A DNA stretch of 64,000 nt from Streptomyces leeuwenhoekii (GTDB lineage: Bacteria > Actinomycetota > Actinomycetes > Streptomycetales > Streptomycetaceae). The translations under genes were made by a program, and so were the position numbers. The DNA is taken from the NCBI RefSeq assembly GCF_001013905.1, contig NZ_LN831790.1, positions 5,036,001 through 5,100,000 on the forward strand. The letters are read 5' to 3'. The notes beneath the pieces are model-generated. The model was not told where the DNA came from. It worked only from the letters and a program-made list of their open reading frames with translations, and searched no databases. Below, piece after piece: positions 45,042 to 53,385 of the stretch (the first letter of the stretch is position 1; the number at the start of each line of letters is the position of its first letter).

Positions 45042-46460
45042 ATGGCAACGGCGCCCAGCGTCTCCTACTCGATGACCATCCGGCTGGAGGTGCCCGCGAG
45101 CGGAACCGCCGTCTCGCAGCTCACCACCGCCGTGGAGTCCTCCGGAGGCTCGGTGACCGGCCTCGACGTCACCGCGTCCGGGCACGAGAAGCTCCGGATC
45201 GACGTCACGATCGCGGCCACCTCCACCGCGCACGCCGACGAGATCGTGGAGAAGCTCCGCGGCATCGAGGGCGTCACGCTGGGCAAGGTCTCGGACCGTA
45301 CGTTCCTGATGCACCTCGGCGGCAAGATCGAGATGGCGTCGAAGCACCCCATCCGCAACCGTGACGACCTGTCCATGGTCTACACGCCGGGTGTGGCGCG
45401 CGTCTGCATGGCGATCGCCGAGAACCCCGAGGACGCCCGCCGCCTGACCATCAAGCGCAACTCCGTCGCCGTGGTCACGGACGGCTCCGCGGTGCTGGGC
45501 CTGGGCAACATCGGCCCGAAGGCGGCCCTGCCGGTCATGGAGGGCAAGGCGGCCCTGTTCAAGCGGTTCGCCGGGATCGACGCCTGGCCGATCTGCCTGG
45601 ACACCCAGGACACCGACGCCATCGTCGAGATCGTCAAGGCGATCGCCCCGGGCTTCGCCGGGATCAACCTGGAGGACATCTCCGCGCCGCGCTGCTTCGA
45701 GATCGAGGCCCGCCTGCGCGAGGCCCTCGACATCCCCGTCTTCCACGACGACCAGCACGGCACCGCCATCGTCGTCCTCGCCGCCCTGACCAACGCCCTG
45801 CGCGTCGTCGACAAGGGCATCGAGAGCGTCCGCGTGGTCATGTCCGGCGCCGGCGCCGCCGGCACGGCCATCCTGAAGCTGCTGCTGGCCGCGGGCGTGA
45901 AGAACGCCGTCGTGGCCGACATCCACGGCGTGGTGCACGCCGGCCGCGAGGACCTCGTCGACGCCGCCCCGCAGTCGGCGCTGCGCTGGATCGCCGACAA
46001 CACCAACCCCGAGGGCCTGACGGGCTCCCTGAAGGAGGCCGTGCGCGGCGCCGACGTGTTCATCGGCGTCTCGGCCCCCAACGTCCTCGACGGCGACGAC
46101 GTGGCCGCCATGGCCGACGACGCCGTGGTGTTCGCGCTCGCGAACCCCGACCCCGAGGTCGACCCGGCAATCGCCCGCCAGACCGCGGCGGTTGTGGCCA
46201 CCGGCCGCTCCGACTTCCCCAACCAGATCAACAACGTGCTGGTGTTCCCGGGTGTCTTCCGCGGTCTGCTGGACGCCCAGTCCCGCACGGTCAACACCGA
46301 GATGATGCTGGCCGCCGCCAAGGCGCTGGCGGACGTGGTGACCGAGGACGAGCTGAACCCGAACTACATCGTCCCCAGCGTGTTCAACGACAAGGTCGCG
46401 GGTGCCGTGGCCGGCGCCGTGCGCGAGGCGGCGAAGGCCGTGGGAGCGACGGCCTCGTAG
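45042..46460 (+). CDS. NAD(P)-dependent malic enzyme with N-terminal ACT domain
   Basis: A 472-residue cytoplasmic enzyme converting malate to pyruvate and CO2. Residues 1-~85 form an ACT-type regulatory domain (VSYSMTIRLEVPASGTAVSQLT). The catalytic core has VYTPGVARVC (Tyr), EGKAALFKRF (Lys), the metal-binding NLEDISAPRCFEIE, DDQHGTA and the dinucleotide loop GAGAAGTA. AGAGGAAG lies 8-15 nt before the ATG. The leader contains a TGCGAAC-n5-GTTCGCA inverted repeat at 44935-44953, a candidate operator. The cofactor preference is not clear. Confidence 0.93.
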   Translation: MATAPSVSYSMTIRLEVPASGTAVSQLTTAVESSGGSVTGLDVTASGHEKLRIDVTIAATSTAHADEIVEKLRGIEGVTLGKVSDRTFLMHLGGKIEMASKHPIRNRDDLSMVYTPGVARVCMAIAENPEDARRLTIKRNSVAVVTDGSAVLGLGNIGPKAALPVMEGKAALFKRFAGIDAWPICLDTQDTDAIVEIVKAIAPGFAGINLEDISAPRCFEIEARLREALDIPVFHDDQHGTAIVVLAALTNALRVVDKGIESVRVVMSGAGAAGTAILKLLLAAGVKNAVVADIHGVVHAGREDLVDAAPQSALRWIADNTNPEGLTGSLKEAVRGADVFIGVSAPNVLDGDDVAAMADDAVVFALANPDPEVDPAIARQTAAVVATGRSDFPNQINNVLVFPGVFRGLLDAQSRTVNTEMMLAAAKALADVVTEDELNPNYIVPSVFNDKVAGAVAGAVREAAKAVGATAS

Positions 46461-46816
46461 GATCACGGACACGGGCCCGCTCCGTGGGTGCCCGGTGCTG
46501 TGAGCATCACCACGGGGGCGCGTGGTACCGGCGCGTCGTGGAACCCGGAGCCGAGTGCCGCCCTCTAAGGTGTCGGCCAGGCTCCGGCCCGCTCTTCGTG
46601 TGACTCCCAAGAGTGTTCTCACGACTCCTGCGGGTGCCGGATTGGCTTTCCCGCCGCAGGTAGAGGCAGGATGCCTCCCTGGGCGCGAGGGTCTGACGAC
46701 GGACCCGGGTCCGGGGACTCACCGGGGACCCTGGCAGCATCGGCTTTCGCCGTGCCCGACATGCGGCCCAGCCGCGTGGCACGCCTCAACGGCAAGAAAC
46801 ATACGGGAGTAACAAC
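46461..46816. other. Long leader/intergenic region upstream of hup
   Basis: 356 bp without a supported gene. It contains a 12-bp palindrome GGACCCGGGTCC (46701-46712), a GGGTCC...GGGGACCC pairing around it and a CCTGCG/CGCAGG stem near 46625-46675. These may fold a structured 5' leader. The hup ribosome site GGGAGT is at 46805-46810. The promoter is not identified. Confidence 0.4.
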
Positions 46817-47098
46817 ATGAACCGCAGTGAGCTGGTGGCCGCGCTGGCCGACCGCGCCGAGGTGACCCGCAAGGACGCCGACGCCGTGCTGGCCGCGTTC
46901 GCCGACGTCGTCGGCGACATCGTCGCCAAGGGCGACGAGAAGGTCACCATTCCCGGCTTCCTCACCTTCGAGCGCACCCACCGTGCCGCTCGCACCGCTC
47001 GCAACCCGCAGACCGGTGAGCCGATCCAGATCCCGGCCGGCTACAGCGTGAAGGTCTCCGCGGGCTCCAAGCTCAAGGAAGCCGCCAAGGGCAAGTGA
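46817..47098 (+). CDS. hup: DNA-binding protein HU
   Basis: A 93-residue HU/IHF histone-like protein that bends and compacts DNA. It has the typical N-terminal dimerisation helices (MNRSELVAALADRAEVTRKDADAVLAAFADVV), the GFLTFERTHRAARTARNPQTGEPI arm that enters the minor groove, and the C-terminal KVSAGSKLKEAAKG. It lacks the long Lys-rich tail of the second Streptomyces HU, so it corresponds to the short form. GGGAGTAACAAC precedes the ATG, and a perfect hairpin terminator follows. Confidence 0.97.
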   Translation: MNRSELVAALADRAEVTRKDADAVLAAFADVVGDIVAKGDEKVTIPGFLTFERTHRAARTARNPQTGEPIQIPAGYSVKVSAGSKLKEAAKGK

Positions 47099-47149
47099 CC
47101 TTGCCGTCCGTACGCCACGGGACGGCGTAGGGACGCCACGGACGCCGAC

Positions 47150-47181
47150 GGGGCGGCCACCCTCCAGGGGGTGGCCGCCCC
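47150..47181 (+). terminator. Terminator of hup
   Basis: A perfect 13-bp stem (GGGGCGGCCACCC / GGGTGGCCGCCCC) with a 6-nt loop, about 50 bp after the stop. There is no U-tract. Confidence 0.75.
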
Positions 47182-47273
47182 GCCTTCGTACGGTCTTCCA
47201 GTGGCCCCGCGCGGCCCTTGTACGGCCTTCGCGCGGCCCTCGTACGGCCTTGTACGGCGCTCGTACGGACGGC

Positions 47274-47313
47274 GCGGTCCTCGCGGGCGCAAAGGGCGCC
47301 CCGCGAGGACCGC
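47274..47313. terminator. Second long hairpin between hup and murA
   Basis: About 17 bp of stem (GCGGTCCTCGCGGGCGC with GCGCCCCGCGAGGACCGC, one bulge) and an AAAGG loop. Ahead of it lie imperfect 21-bp repeats of the type GCGCGGCCCTYGTACGGCCTT (47208-47252). It can terminate both convergent genes. Confidence 0.65.
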
Positions 47314-47326
47314 GGGCCCGGGTCCG

Positions 47327-47387
47327 TCAGCCGAGCGCCTTGCCCGGCAGTTCCACCTTCGCGCCGAGCTCCATGAGCTTGTCCATG
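47327..47387 (-). repeat. Displaced 61-bp exact copy of the murA 3' end
   Basis: Positions 47327-47387 are identical to 47473-47533, the last 61 bp of murA including its stop codon, offset by 146 bp. The copy encodes MDKLMELGAKVELPGKALG. GC-rich hairpins lie between the copies, including CCGCCCGG paired with CCGGGCGG. It is a duplication scar downstream of the functional stop. Confidence 0.95.
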
Positions 47388-47472
47388 CTGTGTCCGCCCG
47401 GGGGACGCCCCCCGGACCCCCGGCAGGGGGCCGGGTGGTCCGGGCGGGAGCGGGTGGCCGGCTGGGCGGCGC

Positions 47473-48819
47473 TCAGCCGAGCGCCTTGCCCGGCAGTTCC
47501 ACCTTCGCGCCGAGCTCCATGAGCTTGTCCATGAAGTTCTCGTAGCCGCGGTTGATGAGGTCGATGCCGTGCACCCGGGACGTGCCCTGGGCGGCGAGGG
47601 CGGCGATGAGGTAGGAGAAGCCGCCGCGCAGGTCGGGGATGACCAGGTCGGCGCCCTCCAGCCGGGTCGGGCCCGACACGACGGCGGAGTGCAGGAAGTT
47701 GCGCTGGCCGAAGCGGCAGTGGGAGCCGCCGAGGCACTCGCGGTAGAGCTGGATGTGGGCGCCCATCTGGTTCAGCGCGGAGGTGAAGCCGAGGCGGGAC
47801 TCGTAGACCGTCTCGTGGATGATGGACAGCCCCGTGGCCTGCGTCAGCGCCACCACCAGCGGCTGCTGCCAGTCGGTCTGGAAGCCGGGGTGCACGTCCG
47901 TCTCCAGAGCGATGGACTTGAGCTGCCCGCCGGGGTGCCAGAAGCGGATGCCCTCGTCGTCGATCTCGAAGGCACCGCCCACCTTCCGGTAGGTGTTGAG
48001 GAACGTCATCATCGAGCGCTGCTGGGCGCCGCGGACGTAGATGTTCCCCTCGGTCGCCAGGGCGGCGGAGGCCCAGGAGGCGGCCTCCAGGCGGTCCGGC
48101 AGGGCCCGGTGGGCGTAACCGCCGAGCTTGTCCACACCGGTGATGCGGATGGTGCGGTCGGTGTCCATCGCGATGATCGCGCCCATTTTCTGCAGGACGC
48201 AGATCAGGTCCTCGATCTCCGGCTCGACGGCCGCGTTGGACAGCTCCGTGACGCCCTCGGCGAGCACGGCCGTCAGCAGCACCTGCTCGGTCGCGCCGAC
48301 GGACGGGTACGGCAGCCGGATCTTGGTGCCGCGCAGCCGCTGCGGGGCCTCCAGGTACTGGCCGTCCGCCCGCTTCTCGATCTTCGCGCCGAACTGGCGC
48401 AGCACGTCGAAGTGGAAGTCGATGGGCCGGCCGCCGATGTCGCAACCGCCCAGGCCGGGGATGAACGCGTGCCCGAGGCGGTGCAGCAGCGGGCCGCAGA
48501 ACAGGATCGGGATGCGGCTCGATCCCGCGTGGGCGTCGATGTCGGCGACGTTCGCGCTCTCCACGCGGGTCGGGTCGAGCACCAGCTCGCCCGGCTCCTC
48601 GCCCGGACGGACCGTCACCCCGTGCAGTTGCAGCAGCCCGCGGACGACCCGCACGTCGCGGATGTCCGGGACGTTGCGCAGTCTGCTCGGCGCACTGCCC
48701 AGCAGGGCGGCGACCATGGCCTTCGGCACGAGGTTCTTCGCACCGCGGACCCGGATCTCGCCCTCCAGCGGGGTTCCGCCGTGGACAAGCAGTACGTCAT
48801 CAGAGCCGTTGACGGTCAT
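47473..48819 (-). CDS. murA: UDP-N-acetylglucosamine 1-carboxyvinyltransferase
   Basis: A 448-residue EPSP-synthase-fold enzyme catalysing the first committed step of peptidoglycan synthesis (enolpyruvyl transfer from PEP to UDP-GlcNAc). The GAKN loop with Lys28 and the catalytic Cys126 in PGLGGCDIGGRPID are present, so the fosfomycin-reactive Cys form is retained. It is slightly longer than the usual 420-430 residues, with extra residues in loops. It is convergent with hup. Its last 61 bp are duplicated downstream. Confidence 0.96.
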   Translation of the reverse strand: MTVNGSDDVLLVHGGTPLEGEIRVRGAKNLVPKAMVAALLGSAPSRLRNVPDIRDVRVVRGLLQLHGVTVRPGEEPGELVLDPTRVESANVADIDAHAGSSRIPILFCGPLLHRLGHAFIPGLGGCDIGGRPIDFHFDVLRQFGAKIEKRADGQYLEAPQRLRGTKIRLPYPSVGATEQVLLTAVLAEGVTELSNAAVEPEIEDLICVLQKMGAIIAMDTDRTIRITGVDKLGGYAHRALPDRLEAASWASAALATEGNIYVRGAQQRSMMTFLNTYRKVGGAFEIDDEGIRFWHPGGQLKSIALETDVHPGFQTDWQQPLVVALTQATGLSIIHETVYESRLGFTSALNQMGAHIQLYRECLGGSHCRFGQRNFLHSAVVSGPTRLEGADLVIPDLRGGFSYLIAALAAQGTSRVHGIDLINRGYENFMDKLMELGAKVELPGKALG

Positions 48820-49074
48820 GAATCTCGCGTTCCGTGGAGTGGGGCAGGGGCACAGGAGGGAAAGGGTAATCGCCTTCGGGGCCCCTTCAGTAAGCCCGCG
48901 GACCCCCGTACCGCGTCATGACTGTGTCACAACACGAACCGTTCCCCCGTGGGCACATGGGGTCACGGCCGCGGGCGCGCGTACGGGGGTGCGCCCACCC
49001 GCTCCGAGCTGCCTTCACTCCCCTGCCCCCGATTGCCTCCCCACGGAAGGGGAAGATGCGGGATCATGTCTGGC

Positions 49075-49647
49075 ATGACCGAGGTGTCCTCGCTCACAGG
49101 GCGGTTGCTCGTGGCCACCCCCGCCCTGGCGGACCCGAACTTCGACCGCGCGGTGGTGCTCCTTCTCGACCACGACGAGGAGGGCTCCCTCGGTGTCGTC
49201 CTCAACCGCCCGACGCCGGTCGGCGTGGGCGACATCCTGGAGGGCTGGGCGGACCTCGCCGGCGAACCCGGCGTCGTCTTCCAGGGCGGCCCGGTCTCCC
49301 TGGACTCCGCCCTCGGCGTCGCCGTCGTCCCCGGCGGCGACAGCGGGGAGGCCGCCCCGCTGGGCTGGCGCCGGGTGCACGGCGCGATCGGTCTGGTGGA
49401 CCTGGAGGCCCCGCCCGAGCTGCTGGCCTCGGCCGTCGGGTCGCTGCGGATCTTCGCCGGATACGCCGGCTGGGGCCCCGGCCAACTGGAGGACGAACTG
49501 GTCGAGGGCGCCTGGTACGTGGTGGAGTCCGAGCCCGGCGACGTGTCCTCCCCGGCGCCCGAGCGGCTGTGGCGCGAGGTCCTGCGCCGCCAGCGCAACG
49601 AACTGGCGATGGTGGCGACGTACCCGGACGACCCTTCGCTCAACTGA
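49075..49647 (+). CDS. YqgE/AlgH family protein
   Basis: A 190-residue protein of the YqgE/AlgH family: GRLLVATPALADPNFDRAVVLLLDHDEEGSLGVVLNRPTP, VFQGGPV, and FAGYAGWGPGQLEDELVEGAWYV. The fold is known but the biochemical role is not. The ATG at 49075 matches the family start; an in-frame ATG at 49066 is closer to a GGGA and is possible. It is followed 30 bp later by a DUF3039 gene with its own leaderless promoter. Confidence 0.9.
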   Translation: MTEVSSLTGRLLVATPALADPNFDRAVVLLLDHDEEGSLGVVLNRPTPVGVGDILEGWADLAGEPGVVFQGGPVSLDSALGVAVVPGGDSGEAAPLGWRRVHGAIGLVDLEAPPELLASAVGSLRIFAGYAGWGPGQLEDELVEGAWYVVESEPGDVSSPAPERLWREVLRRQRNELAMVATYPDDPSLN

Positions 49648-49663
49648 TCCGTGTGACCTTCAG

Positions 49664-49669
49664 TACCCT
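49664..49669 (+). promoter_or_regulatory. -10 hexamer TACCCT of the DUF3039 gene, leaderless
   Basis: TACCCT ends 7 nt before the ATG at 49677, with no ribosome site between. Confidence 0.5.
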
Positions 49670-49676
49670 GGCATTC

Positions 49677-49961
49677 ATGAGCACTCTCGAGCCCGAGCGC
49701 GGGACAGGTACGGGGACCCTCGTAGAGCCGACGCCGCAGACCTCCCATGGCGACGGCGATCACGAGCGCTTCGCCCACTACGTCCAGAAGGACAAGATCA
49801 TGGCGAGCGCCCTCGACGGCACCCCCGTCGTGGCGCTGTGCGGCAAGGTCTGGGTACCGGGCCGTGACCCCAAGAAGTACCCCGTCTGCCCCATGTGCAA
49901 GGAGATCTACGACTCCATGAGCGCCGGCGGGGACCAGGGCAAGGACGGCGGCAAGAAGTAG
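49677..49961 (+). CDS. DUF3039 small zinc-binding protein
   Basis: A 94-residue actinobacterial protein. The conserved core FAHYVQKDKIMASALDGTPVVALCGKVWVPGRDPKKYPVCPMCKEIY has one His and three Cys (C-x(n)-CPMC) that could bind a metal. Both termini are hydrophilic and charged. The function is unknown. A strong hairpin follows the stop. Confidence 0.88.
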   Translation: MSTLEPERGTGTGTLVEPTPQTSHGDGDHERFAHYVQKDKIMASALDGTPVVALCGKVWVPGRDPKKYPVCPMCKEIYDSMSAGGDQGKDGGKK

Positions 49962-49986
49962 CGGCCCCTCCCGCCCGCGGCCGCCG

Positions 49987-50026
49987 AGGCCCCCTGAGCG
50001 CGTGACGACGCGCTCAGGGGGCCTTT
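49987..50026 (+). terminator. Strong terminator after the DUF3039 gene
   Basis: A perfect 17-bp stem (AGGCCCCCTGAGCGCGT / ACGCGCTCAGGGGGCCT) with a GACG loop and TT following. Confidence 0.85.
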
Positions 50027-50082
50027 GTGCTGCCCGGCGCCGCACGCGGGCGCGCCGGCCCGCCGCGCGGTGGTGGTCACAG

Positions 50083-50098
50083 AGTGGTGGAGACCTCT
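50083..50098. promoter_or_regulatory. DasR-responsive element (dre) candidate
   Basis: AGTGGTGGAGACCTCT matches 13 of 16 positions of the symmetric dre AGTGGTCTAGACCACT as I remember it. It lies 92 bp before an ABC importer-hexosaminidase operon, so control by the GlcNAc regulator DasR is likely. Confidence 0.65.
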
Positions 50099-50156
50099 TG
50101 TCGTCATGTTCATGGAGTCCCTAGCCTCCGGAGTGTTGTGCAGAGCAAAACTGTCA

Positions 50157-50171
50157 TTGCACATGTTGCAA
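50157..50171. promoter_or_regulatory. TTGCA-n5-TGCAA inverted repeat, second operator candidate
   Basis: A 5-bp inverted repeat spaced by 5 bp, just ahead of the ribosome site GGAGG (50178-50182). It may bind a LacI- or GntR-type regulator; no cognate gene is adjacent. Confidence 0.35.
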
Positions 50172-50189
50172 CGCTCGGAGGAACGCTCG

Positions 50190-51536
50190 ATGAAGCTCCC
50201 CGCAAGACGCTCCACCGCACGCCCCGCGACACGCCCCGCCGCCCGTCCGGCCCGGCTGGCCGTGCTGCTGGCCGCCGTCCTGACCGTCACCGCCGCCTGC
50301 GCCCCCCAGACGTCCGGCGGCTCCGCCTCCGGCAAGGACGAGAAGACCGGCACCCTGCGGGTCTGGCTCTTCCAGGAGGTCGACAACCGGCCCAAGGAAC
50401 AGGTCGTCGAGACGGTCCTGGCCGACTTCGAGAAGGCCCACGAGGGCACCGACGTCACCGTCGAGTACATCCCCGTCGAGTCCCGCGCCCAGCGCGTCAA
50501 GGCCGCCTTCAACGACCCGGAGAGCGCCCCCGACGTCATCGAGTACGGCAACACCGACACCGCCGGCTACGTCGAGGACGGCGGCCTGGCCGACGTCACC
50601 GCGGAGTTCCGCGCCTGGAAGGAGGCGAAGGACACCGACCCCACGGCCCGGCAGTCGGTCACCGTCGACGGCAGGGTCTACGGCGCCCCCTACTTCGTCG
50701 GCGTGCGCGCCCTGTACTACCGGACGGACCTCTTCGAGGAACTCGGCCTCGACGTCCCGCGGACCCTGGAGGAGCTGGCCTCCACCGCGAAGGCGATCCG
50801 GGCGGCCCGGCCCGGCCTGTACGGCCTCGCCGTCGGCGGTGCCTACACCTACGGGGCGATGCCGTTCCTGTGGGCCCACGGCGGCGACCTGGCCACCGGC
50901 AAGGGCGGATCGTACGCCTCCGCCCTCGACACCCCCGCCGCGCGCAAGGGCATCGAGGCGTACACCTCCCTCTTCGGCGACGCCAACTGTCCCGCCGCCA
51001 AGTGCGCGGGCATGGGGGGCAACGACACCGTCACCGCGTTCGCGTCGGGGAAGGCGGGCATGGCGATCGGTGGCGACTTCAGCCACCAGGCCATGGAGGC
51101 CGGCAAGGTCAAGGGCAAGTACGCCGTCGTACCGCTGCCGGGCGTGAAGCCGGGCTCCATCGCTCCGGCGTTCGCGGGCGGGAACAACATCGGTGTGCTG
51201 AAGAGCACGTCGCACCGCACGCTCGCCGTGGACCTGATGAAGCGCCTGGCGTCGAAGAAGGCGCAGAGCGCGCTGTTCGACGCGATGGGCTTCCTGCCGA
51301 CCTTCACGGACGTACGGCAGCGGGCCGCCGCCAGGGAACCCTTCGTCAAGCCGTTCGTCGAGACGCTCGCCGCGGGCACCAGGTTCGTGCCGGTCTCGCC
51401 CGCCTGGGCGCAGATCGACTCCTCGCTGGTGCTGCCGACCATGTTCCAGGAGATCGTCAGCGGCAAGAAGGACGTGGCGGCGGCCTCCACGGACGCGGCG
51501 CGGAAGATGAACGACGCGTTCGGCTCCGCCGGATGA
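50190..51536 (+). CDS. Sugar-binding lipoprotein of chitosugar-type ABC importer
   Basis: A 448-residue lipoprotein from the ATG at 50190, with CGGAGGAA upstream. The signal peptide ends in the lipobox LTVTAAC. The mature part has SBP-1 blocks (LRVWLFQEVDN, DFEKAHEGTDVTVEYIPV, GAPYFVGVRALYYRTDLFEELGLDVP). The operon structure (two permeases then a GH20 hexosaminidase) and the dre upstream point to N-acetylglucosamine-containing oligosaccharides as ligand. No ATPase is encoded, so the shared MsiK is expected to energise it. Confidence 0.93.
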   Translation: MKLPARRSTARPATRPAARPARLAVLLAAVLTVTAACAPQTSGGSASGKDEKTGTLRVWLFQEVDNRPKEQVVETVLADFEKAHEGTDVTVEYIPVESRAQRVKAAFNDPESAPDVIEYGNTDTAGYVEDGGLADVTAEFRAWKEAKDTDPTARQSVTVDGRVYGAPYFVGVRALYYRTDLFEELGLDVPRTLEELASTAKAIRAARPGLYGLAVGGAYTYGAMPFLWAHGGDLATGKGGSYASALDTPAARKGIEAYTSLFGDANCPAAKCAGMGGNDTVTAFASGKAGMAIGGDFSHQAMEAGKVKGKYAVVPLPGVKPGSIAPAFAGGNNIGVLKSTSHRTLAVDLMKRLASKKAQSALFDAMGFLPTFTDVRQRAAAREPFVKPFVETLAAGTRFVPVSPAWAQIDSSLVLPTMFQEIVSGKKDVAAASTDAARKMNDAFGSAG

Positions 51537-52540
51537 CGCCGATGGACCGGCCCACCACGGACGCCCCGCCGCCCGCCGCCTCGCCGGCCGGGGGCCCGGC
51601 GCCCGCCGTGGCGGCCCGCCCGGTACGGCGCCCCGCGCCCGCCGGGCGGCGGCCCGCGCCCCGCGGGCGCGACGGCTGGACGCCCTGGCTGTACCTCGCG
51701 CCCGCCCTCGCCGTCCTCGGCGGACTGCTCGTCTATCCCGTCTACCAGCTCGGCCTGATCTCGTTCCTGGAGTACACCCAGGCCCAGGTCAGCGGGGGCG
51801 AGCCGACCACCTTCAAGGGCCTGGGCAACTACGCCGAGCTCTTCGGCGACGACCAGTTCTGGCAGGTGCTGCTGGCGACCGTGCTGTTCGCCGCGGCCTG
51901 CGTGGTCTGCACCCTCGCGGTCGGCTGCGCCCTCGCGGTCCTGCTCACCCGGGTCCGGGCGGTGCCGCGGCTCGCGCTGATGCTGGCCGCGCTGGGCGCC
52001 TGGGCCACCCCGGCGATCACCGGCTCGACGGTGTGGCTGTTCCTGTTCGACGCGGACTTCGGCCCCGTCAACCGGATCCTCGGCCTCGGCGACCACTCCT
52101 GGACGTACGGGCGCCTGAGCGCCTTCCTCCTCGTCCTGCTCGAAGTGGTCTGGTGCTCCTTCCCGTTCGTCATGGTCACCGTCTACGCCGGCATCCGCGC
52201 CGTACCGTCGGAGGTGCTGGAAGCCGCCGCCCTGGACGGGGCCTCGCAGTGGCGGATCTGGCGCTCGGTGCTCGCCCCGATGCTGCGGCCGGTCCTGACG
52301 GTCGTCACCATCCAGTCGGTCATCTGGGACTTCAAGGTGTTCACCCAGATCTACGTCATGACGGGCGGCGGCGGCATCGCCGGCCAGAACCTCGTGCTGA
52401 ACGTCTACGCCTACCAGAAGGCGTTCGCGTCCTCGCAGTACAGCCTCGGCTCCGCGATCGGCGTGGTGATGCTGCTGATCCTGCTCGCCGTGACGCTCGT
52501 GTACCTGCGGCTGCTGCGCCGCCAGGGGGAGGAACTGTGA
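51533..52540 (+). CDS. Sugar ABC transporter permease (MalF type)
   Basis: A 335-residue permease overlapping the lipoprotein stop (ATGA). A roughly 45-residue Pro/Arg-rich N-tail precedes six membrane spans. The EAA loop is EAAALDGASQWRIW, and FKVFTQIYVMTGGG is the typical late motif. It works with the next permease as the membrane channel of the importer. Confidence 0.94.
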   Translation: MTPMDRPTTDAPPPAASPAGGPAPAVAARPVRRPAPAGRRPAPRGRDGWTPWLYLAPALAVLGGLLVYPVYQLGLISFLEYTQAQVSGGEPTTFKGLGNYAELFGDDQFWQVLLATVLFAAACVVCTLAVGCALAVLLTRVRAVPRLALMLAALGAWATPAITGSTVWLFLFDADFGPVNRILGLGDHSWTYGRLSAFLLVLLEVVWCSFPFVMVTVYAGIRAVPSEVLEAAALDGASQWRIWRSVLAPMLRPVLTVVTIQSVIWDFKVFTQIYVMTGGGGIAGQNLVLNVYAYQKAFASSQYSLGSAIGVVMLLILLAVTLVYLRLLRRQGEEL

Positions 52541-53382
52541 ATCTTCCGCGCCCGTATGTGCGCCGTCCGTGGCGGCTGGCCGCCGAGTCCTCGGCCCTGC
52601 TGATCGCGGCGGCCGTCGCCTTCCCGCTGTACTGGATGGTGCTGAGCGCCTTCAAACCGGCCGGCGAGATCGAGTCGGACCAGCCCCGGCCGTGGACCCT
52701 CCAGCCGTCGCTGGACTCCTTCCGGCGGGTCTTCGGACAGCAGGAATTCGGCCGGTACTTCCTCAACAGCCTGCTCGTGGCGGGCACCGTCGTGCTCGCC
52801 TCGGCGCTCATCGCGTTTCTCGCCGCGACCGCCGTGACACGATTCCGCTTCCGTTTCCGGACCACCCTGCTGATCATGTTCCTGGTGGCCCAGATGGTGC
52901 CGGTGGAGGCGCTCACGATCCCGCTGTTCTTCCTGATGCGGGACGCCGGTCAACTGAACACCCTGGGATCGCTGATCCTGCCCCACATCGCCTTCTCGCT
53001 GCCCTTCGCGATCTGGATGCTGCGGGGCTTCGTGAAGGCCGTTCCCGAAGCCCTGGAGGAGGCCGCCCGCATCGACGGGGCGAGCCGGGCGCGATTCCTG
53101 TGGCAGATCCTTTTCCCGCTGGTCTTCCCGGGGCTGGTCGCCACCAGCGTGTTCTCCTTCATCTCGACCTGGAACGACTTCCTGTTCGCCAAGTCCTTCA
53201 TCATCAGCGACACCTCGCAGTCGACCCTGCCGATGGCCCTGCTGGTGTTCTACAAGCCGGACGACCCGGACTGGGGCGGCGTGATGGCGGCGTCCACGGT
53301 GATGACCGTTCCGGTGCTCGTGTTCTTCGTACTCGTACAACGACGACTTGTCTCCGGACTCGGCGGAGCGGTGAAGGACTAG
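52537..53382 (+). CDS. Sugar ABC transporter permease (MalG type)
   Basis: A 281-residue permease from the GTG at 52537, overlapping the previous stop (GTGA). It has six spans, EAA loop EAARIDGASRARF, the FISTWNDFLFAKSF motif and the family end QRRLVSGLGGAVKD. It completes the transmembrane heterodimer and is followed 3 bp later by the hexosaminidase frame. Confidence 0.94.
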   Translation: MNLPRPYVRRPWRLAAESSALLIAAAVAFPLYWMVLSAFKPAGEIESDQPRPWTLQPSLDSFRRVFGQQEFGRYFLNSLLVAGTVVLASALIAFLAATAVTRFRFRFRTTLLIMFLVAQMVPVEALTIPLFFLMRDAGQLNTLGSLILPHIAFSLPFAIWMLRGFVKAVPEALEEAARIDGASRARFLWQILFPLVFPGLVATSVFSFISTWNDFLFAKSFIISDTSQSTLPMALLVFYKPDDPDWGGVMAASTVMTVPVLVFFVLVQRRLVSGLGGAVKD

Positions 53383-53385
53383 AGG

